From NCBI GenBank assembly GCA_026120035.1, contig JALRME010000017.1, forward strand, positions 310,001-374,000: a stretch of 64,000 nt of DNA, written 5' to 3'. The translations under genes and the position numbers were made by a program. This document shows, in pieces, positions 44,620 through 57,252 of this stretch. The notes under the pieces were generated by a model that saw nothing but the letters and a program-made list of their open reading frames with translations, did not search any database and was not told where the DNA came from. The DNA is from Coleophoma eucalyptorum (Eukaryota > Ascomycota > Leotiomycetes > Helotiales > Dermateaceae). Within the stretch, counting starts at the first letter, position 1. Each line of letters opens with the position of its first letter.

Positions 44620-45240
44620 TGGCGCATATGAGGATCCATATTGCTTGATGAGCGGGTAAAGGAGTTTCATGGTATGTAGGATGTAAAAATATGAGTCAGT
44701 AGCTTGTGGTATATATGGTTGAAAAATGCAATTCAGGCGTTGGCGTAGACAAGGCTTTTTGACTAAAAACTTATCACAAACGGAAGGGAGGCATTCATAC
44801 AATAAGTGTGCTGCATTTATTGGTATCTTGATTCATATCACCTCGTTTCGTCCTTATGCAGAATTCTCCATCCCATGGCATGACTTCCCAACGCAAACCC
44901 AAACCTTAATGACCCAACCTATCTTACCCAACGCCAGCAAGTGAAGCGAAGTAAGTAACAAAAAGCATAGTATACCCAAATCGCATGAATCCCTCATTCA
45001 TCCTTGCATAGAAACATGACCGTCATCTAATCTGACCCATTGAAGCTGAGGTCTAAAATTTGTTGCCTCTTGCTCAATCAGAGTGGAGTGTTTACGTAGA
45101 CTAAGTACTTACCGCAGAAAATGCACAAACCACCACCAAATATCTATGGATTTCTGTATACTGCATGCAAAAAGAAAGACAGAATGGGTGCAAGAGATGT
45201 GACTTTATGCCTAAATTCTCTTCCAAGAGACATATGGTGT
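44620..45240. other. Convergent 3' spacer, no gene
   Basis: About 620 bp between the orphan (plus) and the BCAS3-like gene (minus). Short frames only. Confidence 0.5.
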
Positions 45241-48200
45241 CTAAACTCGTTGGCTTGCGAAGTCAAGAACTTCACAATCATCCTCAAAGAAACCCTCTTC
45301 GTCAGCGTTGCCTCCACTCTCATCACCGGAACGAGGTGCTCCTTTACGGCGTCGGGTAGTAATGACAATCTGATCAATGTTTTCACTGCTCTCAGCCACC
45401 CTCGTAAATCGCTCGATCGCTGATAGTGGAAGCGCCCTGTGATCAAAAGGGCCATCATAGTCGTCATCGCTAGTAGGAAGTGGGCCTACATCAAGTTTGG
45501 TGGCCTTGATTGGACCACCAAAAGCCCAAGCCGATCTCTTTGGAGTGTTACGGCTGGCTTTTACGCCAGCCTTATTTGGAGCAAGAAGAGCTGAGACTGA
45601 TGGCGATGGTAATTGGGCGTCTTCGTGTGAGAGAGTATGCAATGCTACGCGACGATCGGTATGGAAAGGTTGATATGGGGCATTTGACTCGATCTCTGCT
45701 TGAGGGATTGACGATTCAGTTCCTGGGTGCGTTGTTCGGGACATCGGTGTGGCTATTGCTTGTCTCCATCGCAGTTCCTGAACCTCATCAAACTCCTCGT
45801 CAAGATGAAGATTGCTCAGATTGTCTGGAGCCAGTTTCGAGTCAGGGAGGGAGGGCAGTCTATACTCAACAAACTTGGCGCCTCGAGACGGTTTCTGCTT
45901 GTCAGCAGGCCTATCAGCTCTCCTGCTTTTGATTGTATAAACCCTGACGATGCCACCTCCAACAACGATTACGGAATCATTGCGCTTGCCGCCGACAATC
46001 ATAACACACGATAGCCCTGGAGGAGCCGAGCTTGGGGGAAGTTGAACTCGAACCTGCTTGCTGCTATACTTTCGCATTTCGTTCATCTTGCCAGTCGCAG
46101 CACCAACGGATCTGCTAAAGCCTGCTGCGAAAGCCTGAGTTCCATGACTTCCCTGGGAAGCTACACTCGGGAGTGTAGCATTTGTAACGCCTGAGCTACT
46201 TCGGCGAGGTCTGACAAGTGGCTGAGCTGCACTCCATAGTGAGCTCACCGCACTCGACGCTACGCTGGCTGGGGTGAGAGATGTGCTAACAATTTCAGTG
46301 CCGTGTACTGGATCTTTGCTTGGATTTGCAGTTGCCTTGCGACGAGGTGGAGGCCATGTGAAGGCGCTAGCCGGGAGATCCAAAATGTGGACGGTGCCAT
46401 GCTCAGTGACCATTGCGACACGCTCGCCATGAGGCTTTGTCCAAACTACATCAATGATTCTGGCGATTGTCATTCGCGAGAAGCGAGCAATCTGTCTCAC
46501 ATGTATACCAGGCGGTCCATTTCCAGGAAAACTGCCTTTGAGAAGAGACGACTTTACGTACTGAATACGCATGAGATCCCAAACGAACTGGATATCACCT
46601 TTTGAGCTTGCTGTAAAGAGTGACAGTCCACTGGGCGCGAATGATAAAAAGCTGCAGCCATGTGGAACTTTGAAGGTAACCAGAGGATGAGGTACTGTAG
46701 TGCTTGAGCTGTGGAGAGCCAATGCATTTAGGTCGAGAATAGAAATTAGGCCAGGATCTTTATTAGTGATGGCAATTTGGTTGGTGACCGCGTGAGTAGG
46801 AGGAAATTGAGCAGCCGAGGTCTGAGTCTGGTAAGGAAGTGTGCCATTTGATGATTGCGTGGATGATTTGTTCCAGTAATGATTCCACACCTGCAAACTT
46901 TGCTTTCCCACATATGCTGCTCCTTTGATGACTTCTTGCGTTGCCACCTGAGCAATCTTGCCAATCATGCTCTCTCCGTCCGGTATGTCAACGGCACAGT
47001 TTGTGGGTGGTAGATTTGGGGGTGCCAGTGAGTTTAGTCCAGGCACTTTGGTTGTAGTAGATATACCAGGTATCGCTGCACGACTAGTGACCATAGATGC
47101 TGGCGAAGCAGGGCAATATGCCAACCATCGACCGTGTAAAGACAGAATAGATGTCTTCATACTCTTCTGTTGTGGTTGAGCAAGGTCAGGAGAAGCCCAG
47201 TCCCCATCCACATTGCCATTAGCTGTCCCAGGATTGACAGAAAGACCCTGCTGAATAGTTGTCCACACCTTGCCAATACATCTGAATTTCGGCAACCCAG
47301 TCTCATCTTGGCAAAAAATCCAAGTCTCACCAGACGAACCAGAAGCAACAACAATTTTGCCATCATCGGCACGTATTGTAAGGGAGCCTTCAGGGGCGAA
47401 TGGTGCCAGTAGAGGACTCTGAATCGAGTTCGTATACGGCGTAGATGAGAGCGAAAGTAAGGTTGCCACATGCTGTTTGGTGTTACATGAAAATATCTCG
47501 ACAGACGTCTGATAAGCAGGATGCTCAATTTGCTGATGTCCTTGTGTTGGTCTTGGAGATCCTCTGGCACTCTCAGTTGGGCGGACAGAATTTCCATCCG
47601 ACGCAGCAAGCTCGGCACTCGATACATCGCTTGAAGCAGATACAGGGCCATGTACAACAACAGCAACCAAAGGGTAATCATCTGATGTGCCTTCTCTTAT
47701 AGTCCATGGTATGATCTTTGCGTGATAAACACCACCTCTGATGCCATCAATGCTAAGGACTTTGTCCAAACCTCTCTTGGTGACTGTATACATGTTCAAG
47801 CCTCCATCATATCCGTTTATAACGACATTATCTGCTGGCTTTGCAAAATCCTGATTTGGGAGGAGATCAAAGCCGCAAAAGAAACCATTCTCGCCTGGTG
47901 TGAGCCCTGGCATGCGTGGAGAAAGGAGCATGTTTGCGTCAGGAGCACCATAAAAGTGGGCTTGGGCTTGATGAGGCAGCGGGGGTTGATTGAACCGCGG
48001 ATGCTGCGAGTAAAGCGAAGTGCGACGTCCATAGGGAGACATCTGGTTGAAGTGTTCATCTGGGCTGTGCTGGAAATTACTGTCTAGCTGATAGCTTAAT
48101 GGTCTCCTTCGGCCCGCAGGAGGGGATGCAGATGGGTTGTGACTATGGGGGATTCTCTGTTCTCGTGCGGTCCATCCACCAAAATTGGCCCCTCGCTCCT

Positions 48201-48680
48201 CATACGATGATGGTAGAGTTGGTGGTGACTCGCCTAGATTGATAAGATTGCTAGGAGAGCTGGAATAAGGTGGGACGTTCTTCGCCCATTCACTTGTGTT
48301 CTGGTTGTTCACGCTCATGACGGCTGGGGTTGATGCATCTTCCAACAAAGGAGACGGCTCATTATTATCGGTTAATGCCGGTGTTGCAGGCTCCATCTTT
48401 GGGGACTGCCATTTAGAGGCTGCTGCTTGTTTACTATAAAGGGCGAATTAGCACCACAGCCATCGAGTTTCAGCCTAGATTCCAGCACTCACGACAACTT
48501 CGCAGCGTTTTTGGTTACCGCCGCCAAAACACCATTGTCCTTATCCTTCGCCGTCCCATGTTTCTTGCTGTTCTTTGAGGGTATTTGCACTCCAGCCTGG
48601 GATAGCTTCTGACTCAGCTTGCCGTTGGTTACGTTTCCGCTTGAGGGGTTGTTCGAGTCCTGATCGGATGAAGGGGACAT
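45241..48680 (-). CDS. BCAS3-like WD40 protein
   Basis: Two exons: 48493-48680 and 45241-48433, with a 59-bp intron (GTGAGT...GCTAAT...TAG); 1126 aa. The true N-terminus is MSPSSDQDSNNPSSGN in exon 1; starting inside exon 2 would lose about 75 residues. Beta-propeller segments include FFCGFDLLPNQDFAKP, INGYDGGLNMYTV, GCSFLSFAPSGLSLFTASSK with GDIQFVWDLMRIQYV, and VVWTKPHGERVAMVTEHGTV. A BCAS3-type C-terminal region follows. In animals BCAS3 works with PHAF1 at autophagosome formation sites by binding phosphoinositides; the fungal homologue is little studied. Long Ser/Pro-rich linkers and an acidic C-terminus (DEEGFFEDDCEVLDF) are present. Assignment is by motif resemblance; a general WD40 scaffold is the alternative. 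Confidence 0.78.
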
Positions 48681-49500
48681 TCAAATGGTATTTTCGACAC
48701 TCTGCAGATGCTGTGAACGCTCTGCAGTCAAGTCAAGCCCGAGGTTCTGTCTCCTTGAATGGTTCCAGCTGACCGATGACGCGGTGAACGGGGTTGGGGT
48801 TCGCTTTACACTCCCCGGACTTCCTGAGCAACGAGACGTCTTTCAGGAAGAATGCACGGGAAGTTTGGGATGATGTTCCGGAATGAGTGTCAACTTGTGC
48901 GATTATAAAATATGAGTATGCGAAAGGCGTATAGAGAGAATGAGTTGTGTTGTTCTTGGATCACAAAGCAGCTCAAGCCGATAACACAGCAGTCAGAGGA
49001 GGGGCTGCGTGCATACGCTAGCAGCTGACAGGGGGGTCGGTTCCTGATTTGTTGAAGGGTTACCGCGTCTGGATATAAGGCACTTCCGTTCACGCGTTAT
49101 GCTCAGCCATTTGTGCGCAGAACATGGCATAATACCTTATACCTAATCTTACTTTGCCATGGTTGTCTGTTGCATGGTACCTGATCTGTCCGTACCACTT
49201 GATGCACTTTCAAGGAAGCATGGCTTTTATTGAACTCTGAAATAACATGTTCCCATAAGAATCGCCCTTAAATCGTACAGGGATCTACCTGAAGACCGCT
49301 TTGCCTCGAAATCATGTTCCAACCTCGCGCTTGTGACTTGATCATGCGCCCGCTAGATGGTACTCCCATATTCCCCCATTAACAGATCTATTTCGGCTAC
49401 TTGTCGAGAGACGCAATACGTCAGACGCCTTTCAGTCGGCTAGCCTTTTGTGTAGTGTTATTGATTGAGGTCTCGTATCTTTCAATGACCTATACCTCCT
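48681..49500. other. Promoter of BCAS3-like gene, 3' flank of DPM2
   Basis: An 820-bp spacer between two minus-strand genes. No gene or repeat is noted. Confidence 0.5.
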
Positions 49501-49890
49501 CTAAGCCTTCTTCTTGCCTGCTGCCTTTGCCTTTGCTGCCTTCTTTTTGTTGCTTCGGATCATGACCACACTGAGGAAAGAGCCTACAACAGCAGACCCT
49601 AAAAGGATAAGGATGACAGGGATGCGAATGGCCCAGACTCGAGGAGGAAAGACATTCTGGAGGGGATGGTCGGAGTCGACAAAGGGCTAAGGCGCGTTAG
49701 TATCGGCATAGTGTATAGGTGATAGAAGGCGTACCATCAACAACGTCCAGATCGTGTAGTAGAGGAAGACAGCGGACGCAGCGACGAGCATCGCAAGGCC
49801 AACAAGTTTGTCCAGCTGCAAAGATATTAGGTTAGCTTGAACACATTTCATCCGGTTCTGGGATGGATTCATGATTCTGGAACATACCAT
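49501..49890 (-). CDS. DPM2: Dolichol-phosphate mannose synthase subunit 2
   Basis: Three exons: 49888-49890, 49735-49815, 49501-49686; 89 aa, the usual size of Dpm2. The first coding exon is only the ATG; the intron follows at once (ATG|GTATGT). The protein has two membrane helices: LVGLAMLVAASAVFLYYTIW and VWAIRIPVILILLGSAVVG. Between them is PFVDSDHPLQNVFPPR, the typical lumenal loop. The C-terminus is Lys-rich and ends KKKA, a KKxx ER-retrieval signal. Dpm2 stabilises and anchors the catalytic Dpm1 in the ER, which makes the mannose donor for N-glycans, GPI anchors and O-mannosylation. It is divergent from CWC22 with 374 bp between starts. Confidence 0.92.
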
Positions 49891-50264
49891 TGTCGCAAAA
49901 GAAGTTTAAAGGAGTGTGGTGAATTGAACTCGAGATGCCAAAAGTACTGGAGCTCTGATGTGTAGCTTGTCAATTCAATCTCCATACCTGGCATTCTCGA
50001 TGTGGCTTAGCGCGCTAGCCAGCACGCTAAGATAATTTATCCCCGACGCGCGCGAACTTCTGCATCATCACCTCGCCATTATCAGCCTCATTGCGCAGAT
50101 TTACTCTGCCTCTGAATCCTCGCGGTATTTGACATCAGATTCCAACCCAGGGCATCTGGTTCTATCTATTATCTTCATGTCCGCGAGATAAGACAGGCGC
50201 GAGGCAAGTCTTTGACGGCTTCGAACTACCATCTAGCCACCGACAAGGTAGCAATACACTCAAG
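49891..50264. promoter_or_regulatory. Divergent promoter of DPM2 and CWC22
   Basis: 374 bp between two start codons facing away from each other. The GC-rich palindromic patch near 50015-50055 (GCGCGCTAGCC, GACGCGCGCGAAC) is the only notable composition. No TATA box stands out. Confidence 0.5.
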
Positions 50265-52643
50265 ATGGCGGATCAGAGAGTTGCGGTGCGGACGGAGGAG
50301 GAGAAGCAGGCTCTTGCGAAAGCAGAGTATGAGAAGCTTCTGAATATGCGGTCGGGAGGAACCTACATACCACCTGCAAGGCTACGAGCCCTCCAGTCAC
50401 AAATTACAGACAAGTCGAGCAAGGAGTACCAAAGAATGGCATGGGAAGCACTAAAGAAATCGATCAACGGTCTCATCAACAAGGTTAACGTGTCGAACAT
50501 AAAATTCATAGTGCCAGAACTGTTCGGGGAGAACTTGGTCCGCGGTAGAGGTCTTTTTTGCAGGAGCATCATGAAGGCGCAAGCTGCAAGTTTGCCATTC
50601 ACGCCTATTTATGCCGCGATGGCAGCGATTGTCAACACAAAGCTCCCACAGGTCGGAGAGCTTCTTCTCAAGAGACTTATCATACAGTTTAGAAAGGCAT
50701 TCAAACGAAATGACAAGGCTGTGTGCCTCTCGGCAACCACCTTCATCGCACACCTGTGCAATCAACAAGTCGCCAATGAGATGGTGGCTGCACAAATTCT
50801 ACTCCTTCTCCTACACAAACCCACAGATGACAGTGTTGAGATTGCGGTCGGCTTAACGCGAGAGGTTGGACAACACTTGGAGGAGATGAGCCGGCCGATC
50901 GCTTTAGCAGTATTCGATCAGTTTCGCAGTATCTTGCATGAAGCCGATATTGATAAACGGGTTCAATACATGATCGAAGTACTATTCCAGGTTCGCAAGG
51001 ATCAATATAAGGATAACCCTGCGATCAAGGAAGAGCTGGATTTAGTGGAGGAAGAGGATCAGATTACTCACCGCACGGCGCTGGACGACGAGATTGATGT
51101 GCAGGATGGTTTAAACATCTTTAAGTTTGATCCGGACTGGGAAGAGAACGAGGAGAAGTACAGACGCTTAAAGGCAGAGATCTTGGGCGAGGGCAGCGAC
51201 GACGAGGAGGACGACGAAGACGATAGCGACGACAGCGAGGATGATGAGGAAAGGAAAGAGGAGAAGTCTTTGGAGATCAAGGACCAGAGCAACACAGATC
51301 TGGTGAATTTGCGAAGGACAATTTACTTGACAATCATGTCAAGTATTGACCCGGAAGAATGTTGTCACAAGTTGATGAAGGTCCAGCTTCCGGCTGGACA
51401 GGAACCAGAACTTCCGTCTATGATTATCGAATGTTGCTCCCAGGAGAGGACTTACTCTAAATTTTACGGTCTCATCGGAGAGCGTTTTGCTAAGATTAAC
51501 CGCCTCTGGACAGACTTATTTGAACAATCATTTGCGAAATATTACGACACAATTCATCGATATGAGACCAATAGGCTGCGAAACATCGCTCGATTCTTCG
51601 GGCATCTTATTAGCTCGGATGCAATAGGATGGCATGCCCTGTCCGTTGTACATCTCAACGAAGAGGAGACTACATCAAGTAGTCGCATCTTCATTAAGAT
51701 TCTCTTTCAAGACCTTTCTGAGGCCATGGGCATGCCAAAATTACAAGCACGTCTCAAAGATGAGACTCTGCGACCAAGCTTCGAAGGACTTTTCCCACAC
51801 GACAACCCTCGCAACACGAGGTTCTCTATCAACTACTTTACCAGTATCGGTATGGGTGCTGTGACAGAAGAGATGCGCGAGTATCTCCAGAACCTGCCCA
51901 AGCCAGCATTACCACCACCGCCTCCAGGCGATGACTCTGACTCTGATTCTGGTTCCTCTGTTTCTAGCTACTCTTCATACACTGGGTCATCATACTCAAG
52001 ATCGAGGTCACGAACACCTTCCAGGACACGTGCAATAGACAGACGGTCCGCCTCGATCACGCCCTCGCGGAATGGAAAAGGCAAGGAGGTTCGCAGAGGT
52101 AGGAGCTTGACTAGGTCAATGTCGAGATCTGTCACGCCTGTACGGAGGGGTGCCAGACGAGATTCTCGTTCTGTTACACCACCGCAAAAATACTCACGAC
52201 GCGATTCCCGTTCGATCACACCTCCGCGAAAAAATGCAAGAGATTACAGTGAATCGATATCACCACCACCAAGACGTGGGCGACGAGATAGCTATTCAAG
52301 ATCTCCTCCACTTAAGAGAGGAAGGAGTTACAGCGGATCACTGTCTCCCGCGCCACAGCGGACTCGCAGGAGGAATAGTTCATCAGTCAGCGCAGTCCGA
52401 AAGCGCCAGGCTAGTTTATCAAGATCTCCTCCGCCTCAAGAAAATATTCGCGGGGAGAGTTATTCAAGATCACCTTCTCCTCCCAGGCGGCGGAGAGACA
52501 GTTACTCCAGATCGCCGTCCCCACCCCCACGACGAGGTGGTCGGCGAGATAGCCGTTCTATTTCACCTGGAGTTAAGAGACGAAGAGAATACAGTAACTC
52601 GCGATCACCACCTCCTCCAAAGAGAGGTAGGAGATCTAGTTAG
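50265..52643 (+). CDS. CWC22: Pre-mRNA splicing factor Cwc22
   Basis: A single exon of 792 aa. [13 protein letters not shown] near the N-terminus is a Cwc22 hallmark. The MIF4G domain covers about residues 50-235 ([37 protein letters not shown]-type helices). A Cwc22-specific linker holds [20 protein letters not shown] and an acidic run (residues about 305-325, Asp/Glu/Ser). The MA3 domain covers about 340-460 ([32 protein letters not shown]), followed by [16 protein letters not shown]. The last 250 residues are an RS-type tail with PSRTRA, SRSITPP and YSRSPPP repeats. In human and yeast Cwc22 joins the active spliceosome and, in animals, deposits eIF4A3 for the exon-junction complex. The start follows CAAGATGGCG. 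Confidence 0.95.
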   Translation: MADQRVAVRTEEEKQALAKAEYEKLLNMRSGGTYIPPARLRALQSQITDKSSKEYQRMAWEALKKSINGLINKVNVSNIKFIVPELFGENLVRGRGLFCRSIMKAQAASLPFTPIYAAMAAIVNTKLPQVGELLLKRLIIQFRKAFKRNDKAVCLSATTFIAHLCNQQVANEMVAAQILLLLLHKPTDDSVEIAVGLTREVGQHLEEMSRPIALAVFDQFRSILHEADIDKRVQYMIEVLFQVRKDQYKDNPAIKEELDLVEEEDQITHRTALDDEIDVQDGLNIFKFDPDWEENEEKYRRLKAEILGEGSDDEEDDEDDSDDSEDDEERKEEKSLEIKDQSNTDLVNLRRTIYLTIMSSIDPEECCHKLMKVQLPAGQEPELPSMIIECCSQERTYSKFYGLIGERFAKINRLWTDLFEQSFAKYYDTIHRYETNRLRNIARFFGHLISSDAIGWHALSVVHLNEEETTSSSRIFIKILFQDLSEAMGMPKLQARLKDETLRPSFEGLFPHDNPRNTRFSINYFTSIGMGAVTEEMREYLQNLPKPALPPPPPGDDSDSDSGSSVSSYSSYTGSSYSRSRSRTPSRTRAIDRRSASITPSRNGKGKEVRRGRSLTRSMSRSVTPVRRGARRDSRSVTPPQKYSRRDSRSITPPRKNARDYSESISPPPRRGRRDSYSRSPPLKRGRSYSGSLSPAPQRTRRRNSSSVSAVRKRQASLSRSPPPQENIRGESYSRSPSPPRRRRDSYSRSPSPPPRRGGRRDSRSISPGVKRRREYSNSRSPPPPKRGRRSS
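51965..52640 (+). repeat. RS/SP-rich coding repeat tract
   Basis: The 3' quarter of CWC22 encodes degenerate repeats of about 16 residues, RRDSxSxxPP-like, with Arg-Ser and Ser-Pro dipeptides. Frames on both strands are artificially open here. Confidence 0.7.
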
Positions 52644-55228
52644 ATGTCATATGGAAGTGGGGATTGAAATTGTATTCTAAGGCGTGTAAGATCGTCAGGA
52701 TGTTTGGGGGGGAGAGAGAGATGGGATATTTCCGTCCACAGCATAATATAAAATCATACCCGTCAACGTCTGACAGTCAGCTTTCCATGTCAAAAGTTGT
52801 CATCCTGCCGAGCAATACTAGTGGTGCCTGCTTACCTTCTAGAACTTCCTTCTTTTCATAGGGCTCTCTGCACTACGCCGCAATGGTTGGGCACATTTAC
52901 GTCATGCCTACTGACCAAGCAGCATTTACGAGAAATATCTATGATACGTAAGTGCCATCCTGATTCCATTAAACATTTGACAGCTCTCTTCCATATGCGC
53001 CAAACGGTGGTAGATAATGAATAGCGCCGCTAAAGGCGGCATGATGATGAACCAAAGTCAGATTGTACGAGCACTCCAGTCACCACCCAACATCTTGAAT
53101 CATCGATAAGGTCTGGTGGTCGGTTAACTAATGAATCAATCATACGCCCATAATCTAGCCTCGTCATCTGCACAGCATCCTCCTACATGACATCTTGGCA
53201 TGTTTGTGTTCACACATCAGCTCCAAAGCTGGCCTATCTCTGTTGGGGGATGTTGCTTTGCAAACGTCATAATCGGAAACTTTCAGTATCCTGGTGATTC
53301 GACACGACTGCATGTTGCCGGCTGCTTTGATGACCGTAGTATGCTGATTAGTTTTCCAGTGTCGGATGGCAGTGGCACAGTAAAGAGACAAGCATGCAAG
53401 ACCAGACAACCACAAACCGTATCACGCAAGTCCGTGGTGGGCGTAAACGACAGCCTCATATCTATTGGTCGGCATTTGTGGGCTCCTGTAATCGATCACT
53501 CCACAGAGTAACTCAGGAACCAAGCGTGTCCCCAGGCTCTTAAGCATTCAGGATTCCGTAAGTTCACGGGACCCCGCCGGGCAATTGTGGCATCCTGTAC
53601 TATGGGTGAGAAGTATATCCAGAAACCCGATCATCATAATACCAGTGGGCAGCCATTCTCGTATAGTATGGTCTGCCAAAACCATGAGCGAGATTGAATA
53701 AGTAAGCATTAAGCGTCGCAGGTAATGCTGCTTACAAATCGACGGGCAGGCGCTTTCATTCTTCCGCTTCAACCACCATGGTACCTTTCGCTTATTACCC
53801 TTCTCCCCCTTTCATGGCTCAGTCACAGGTCCTTACCTCATGGGTCGCAATCGTGACCAGGGCAAAGTCAAGCTTGTCGATAGCCACATCCTAGTTCCTT
53901 GTAGCCTTCCTACAGTGAAGGTGCCTCCATAAAATCACGGCAGTTTCCTAATTCACCCATCACCCACGGACATACCTGGCCTGCAAGGTCGACTTGTAGC
54001 GTCTCGAGGTTCGTACGGTGAGGTGAGTATAAAACAGAGGTAGGATTTCTCCTGGAAGGTTGCCACCCACCTGCAGGAAGCACCAGGGTTGAGCAGGAAG
54101 GGACCCAGCTTACTCACCACTGCAATCGATGCAGGCATTCTAGGTTCAACCAAGGATAGCAGACTGGGAAGCTTCGGGCCAAGTCGAGGGATAAATTTTG
54201 ACACATAGATGATGATGATGTCCTTGCCTTGGTAGCTCATCTTACATCAGCCTCGCCTCTATCAGTAAGGCAGGTCAGTAAGCGTGCCAAGTTCGTATCT
54301 TGCCGGCCCTGATTGGCCGGCCCATGCCTGGAGAGCTTACCAAGCACGCGGTGGCCTATCAGGAGGCGAGCAGCACCACCACCTTCCCCACTACTGCTGG
54401 CTCTCGTAACTGACTTTACGTGCAGCCGACGCGACTTCGATTCTCTGACTGAAGTGAGTGATGCGCGGTAGGCATTGGGTAGCTCTGGATCGCTCGTCCA
54501 ACGCGACAGCTCGACAGCTCGATCAACGAGCGCCGCACCGGACCGCACAGCACGCCTGATTCTCCAGAAAACAGCTCCAGAAACAGCTCCCCAGCCAACC
54601 CCATCTCATCCAAACCCACTGTACTACCCAGTACCGATCTACATAGACCGACGGGACCGAAGAGACCTGTGGATCTGCCATGCTCAATTCTTGCTTAAAG
54701 CCAGCGGGAGACGGCTTTTCGTTCCCGTCACCGTTACCGTCGCGTAAAGTGTGAACATAGCTTTCCTCTTACTTGATCTGCCATTGCCACTGCCACTGCC
54801 ACTGCAACTGCTCCTCCACTACCACCGCGACTGTGACAGCAACTACTTGCCCGTGGTGCAAACGGTCCGTCATCTCTTGACCTCGTATCAGACCATCTCG
54901 TGCCCAAAGAACTTCGGCCGCCTTCAATGGTGTAGGATTACAAATCTCTACTGTGCATTGCACGCACGCTACATTAGGACAAGACAGCTCCATGATCGTC
55001 GGTACACCAATAATTTCTCTTTTCATCCAGCTTCCGTGCCTAGAGACCCCGTACTTACAATCTGAAGTGCAGCTAGCCCGTCCCCATCTTGTACCTATAT
55101 CCATCTTGTACCTATATCCACCATCTGTCAACCCCGCGACACTACCAACCGCATTCACCACCAAATCTGGACCGGATGGAGGTAGTATCTTCAGAGCTCT
55201 GTGACATAACGGATTTGGGAGTGTGGTA
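52644..55228. other. Long intergenic region upstream of the coiled-coil gene
   Basis: About 2.6 kb. The part before 55229 is leader or promoter, GC-rich around 54230-54560, with a TGCCAC hexanucleotide repeat at 54780-54810. A minus-strand frame at 53953-54240 begins MSYQGKDIIIIYVSKF and has a plausible short N-terminus but no recognisable domain. No gene is supported with confidence. Confidence 0.4.
54780..54810. repeat. TGCCAC hexanucleotide repeat
   Basis: About five imperfect units of TGCCAC/TGCCAT, 420-450 bp upstream of the coiled-coil gene start, probably in its promoter or leader. Confidence 0.65.
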
Positions 55229-57252
55229 ATGGACGCTCGAGAGAGGGAAGCTCTCCAGACCCTTCGTCCAAGTACCAAACGTCCTTGGGAAGCTGTTACG
55301 TCATTGGGAGATGGTCACTGGCACGGCGCGAGGTTACCTCCCATGGAGCCTGCGCCGTACAACCGCTCTCCAGTTTCTGTTCATCGTTTTCAAGATAACT
55401 CGGCGGAGGGCGGCTTGCACTACGACGACCCCGAGCCTGGAGTTCGTTCCTCAAAGAAAACCAAGCTTGAAGGAAACAAATATAATACTTCCTCGTCATG
55501 GGGAGGCCTGCCGTTGGATGCTTCTGCAGTGCCGTCTCACAAGATTGGTGCGTCTGGTTCAAGTGTGTGATCATCCTACATATCACTAAACTCACAATAG
55601 ATATCATCCATTCTCCCTTTACCAATCGGGAACCAAGGATTTCTTATGATTCACCACAGGGCCATGGAAACATCCCACCGTCAGTGAACTCCAAGGATGT
55701 CTCATATCTGTGTCGTAGATGCAAGAGGGCAATCCGCGAAGATGAGGAAGATGTAGAAGAGCATGGTGTACGCTGCACTTGTGACTCCTGCAATCGGGAT
55801 CCTGAGCTCTCATATATGACTCAAGCTGCTGCAACGCGGCTTACTCAACTTGCGAATACTCTCAGAACTGGAAAACCATCAGAGCAACGCAACCTGAATC
55901 CTGTAAGATCAGTTGTTCATATTTAATGACCCTACTTTGGATTTGCATATATCACGTTGCTGACTCTTGCTGAAAAGAGTCCGGGAAAGCGATCTTCAGA
56001 TTGTCCTCCAATAGAGCAGAATGGCTTGAAACCATCTCTGGCATGGCTCTTGGGCAAGATTAATGAAGTCAGCCAGCTTGCCGACAAGCTGGTTCAGCAA
56101 ATCCCACTGAATGCTTCCGAAAATCTACAGCGACGCAATCTCACGAATGGCTCACTTAGTCAGAATGGCCCAAGTGAGAAAGTCAACCGACGCTTTGGAG
56201 ACTTTCAAGATCTTTTTACAAGACCGGGAGACCGGGAAGCTGCAGATCTTGGACGTAGATCTTCAGCGGCGCCAATTGTAGGCAGTGATGAGAATCTGCA
56301 ATTGGGATCTCAATCTTCACATCACACTGGGCTTCTCTCGATTATGAATCCACCTGCTACTTTGAGTCGACAGCTATCGTCACCTCCAGGACGACAGGTC
56401 CTATCTCCCACATCTCTCAATCACCCATCGCCTGGTGCAACGTCCTATGTTCCTGCTCCGTCCGTTGGCCATGTTCATCATGGTGGAACCCCTCAGCCGC
56501 CAATACCAACTCCTACGAATGACAGCGCTTTTCAGGCGCACACTGCAGCACTGCAGCATGAGGTTTCTGTCCAAAAGATCGCACTCTCCTCTCTGCAGGG
56601 GGAACACGACAAACTCCTCGCAGCTTTCTCGCGATCACAGACCAGAGCCACGGCCCTCGAGAAGAAACATGCTGTATCGGATGGCGAGATTATCAGTTTG
56701 ACGGAAGAGAAGTTACGGTTGCAGCAACAGCTTGCGGAGCTCGAGAAGGACGTTGAAGACATGACGAAGAGTAGGGACGAGTACAGAAAAGCTGCTGTTT
56801 TAGAGAGTACGCAGTATATTGAGATTGTCAAGAAAGCTATCCATCTTGAAGCATTGGCTGGAGAGGAGAAGAAGAGGTGGAACAGTTTGAAAGCAGAGAT
56901 GGAGGCAAAGATTGAGTCACTTAACTCACGAGCGAAGACGGACGACGAGATCCTGCTGGCTACTAACGACAGATCTCGTTCAATTACAACAGAACTAAAG
57001 GACGCCAAGGTAGATTCCAGAACGACAGAGGATGCAGAAGCAAATGGCTTAGTAGATGAGACAGCTGCAAGCCTCAAAGAGGAGATAGAACGTCTGCGTA
57101 GTCGCTGTACAAAAGTAGAGGATATCCTACGATTAGTTCGTGCTGATACTGAGCGGATTATTGGCTCAATCAGCACAAGTGGGAGAACGATCACAGCGAG
57201 GGTCGACAGTGTGTTGGAACAATTTGAGCGTGGTAATGATGACGCCTCATGA
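55229..57252 (+). CDS. Coiled-coil protein with GATA-like cysteine spacing
   Basis: Three exons: 55229-55547, 55601-55902, 55978-57252; 631 aa. The family is not recognised. The N-terminus (MDAREREALQTLRPS) is Pro/Ser-rich. Residues about 138-170 hold YLCRRCKRAIRED to CTCDSCNRD, giving C-x2-C-x19-C-x2-C with one extra Cys. That spacing matches GATA-type zinc fingers, but the GATA core (WRR, LCNACG) is absent. A helical segment SLAWLLGKINEVSQLADKL follows. Residues about 400-520 are a long coiled coil (ISLTEEKLRLQQQLAELEKD), with another from about 560 (LKEEIERLRSRCTKVEDIL). It is likely nuclear or scaffold-like; DNA binding is only a possibility. The start at 55229 is the first ATG of the frame. 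Confidence 0.75.

Noticed and set aside
52150..52680. 176-codon plus-strand frame overlapping CWC22
   Set aside because: A shadow of the RS-repeat coding tract in another frame.
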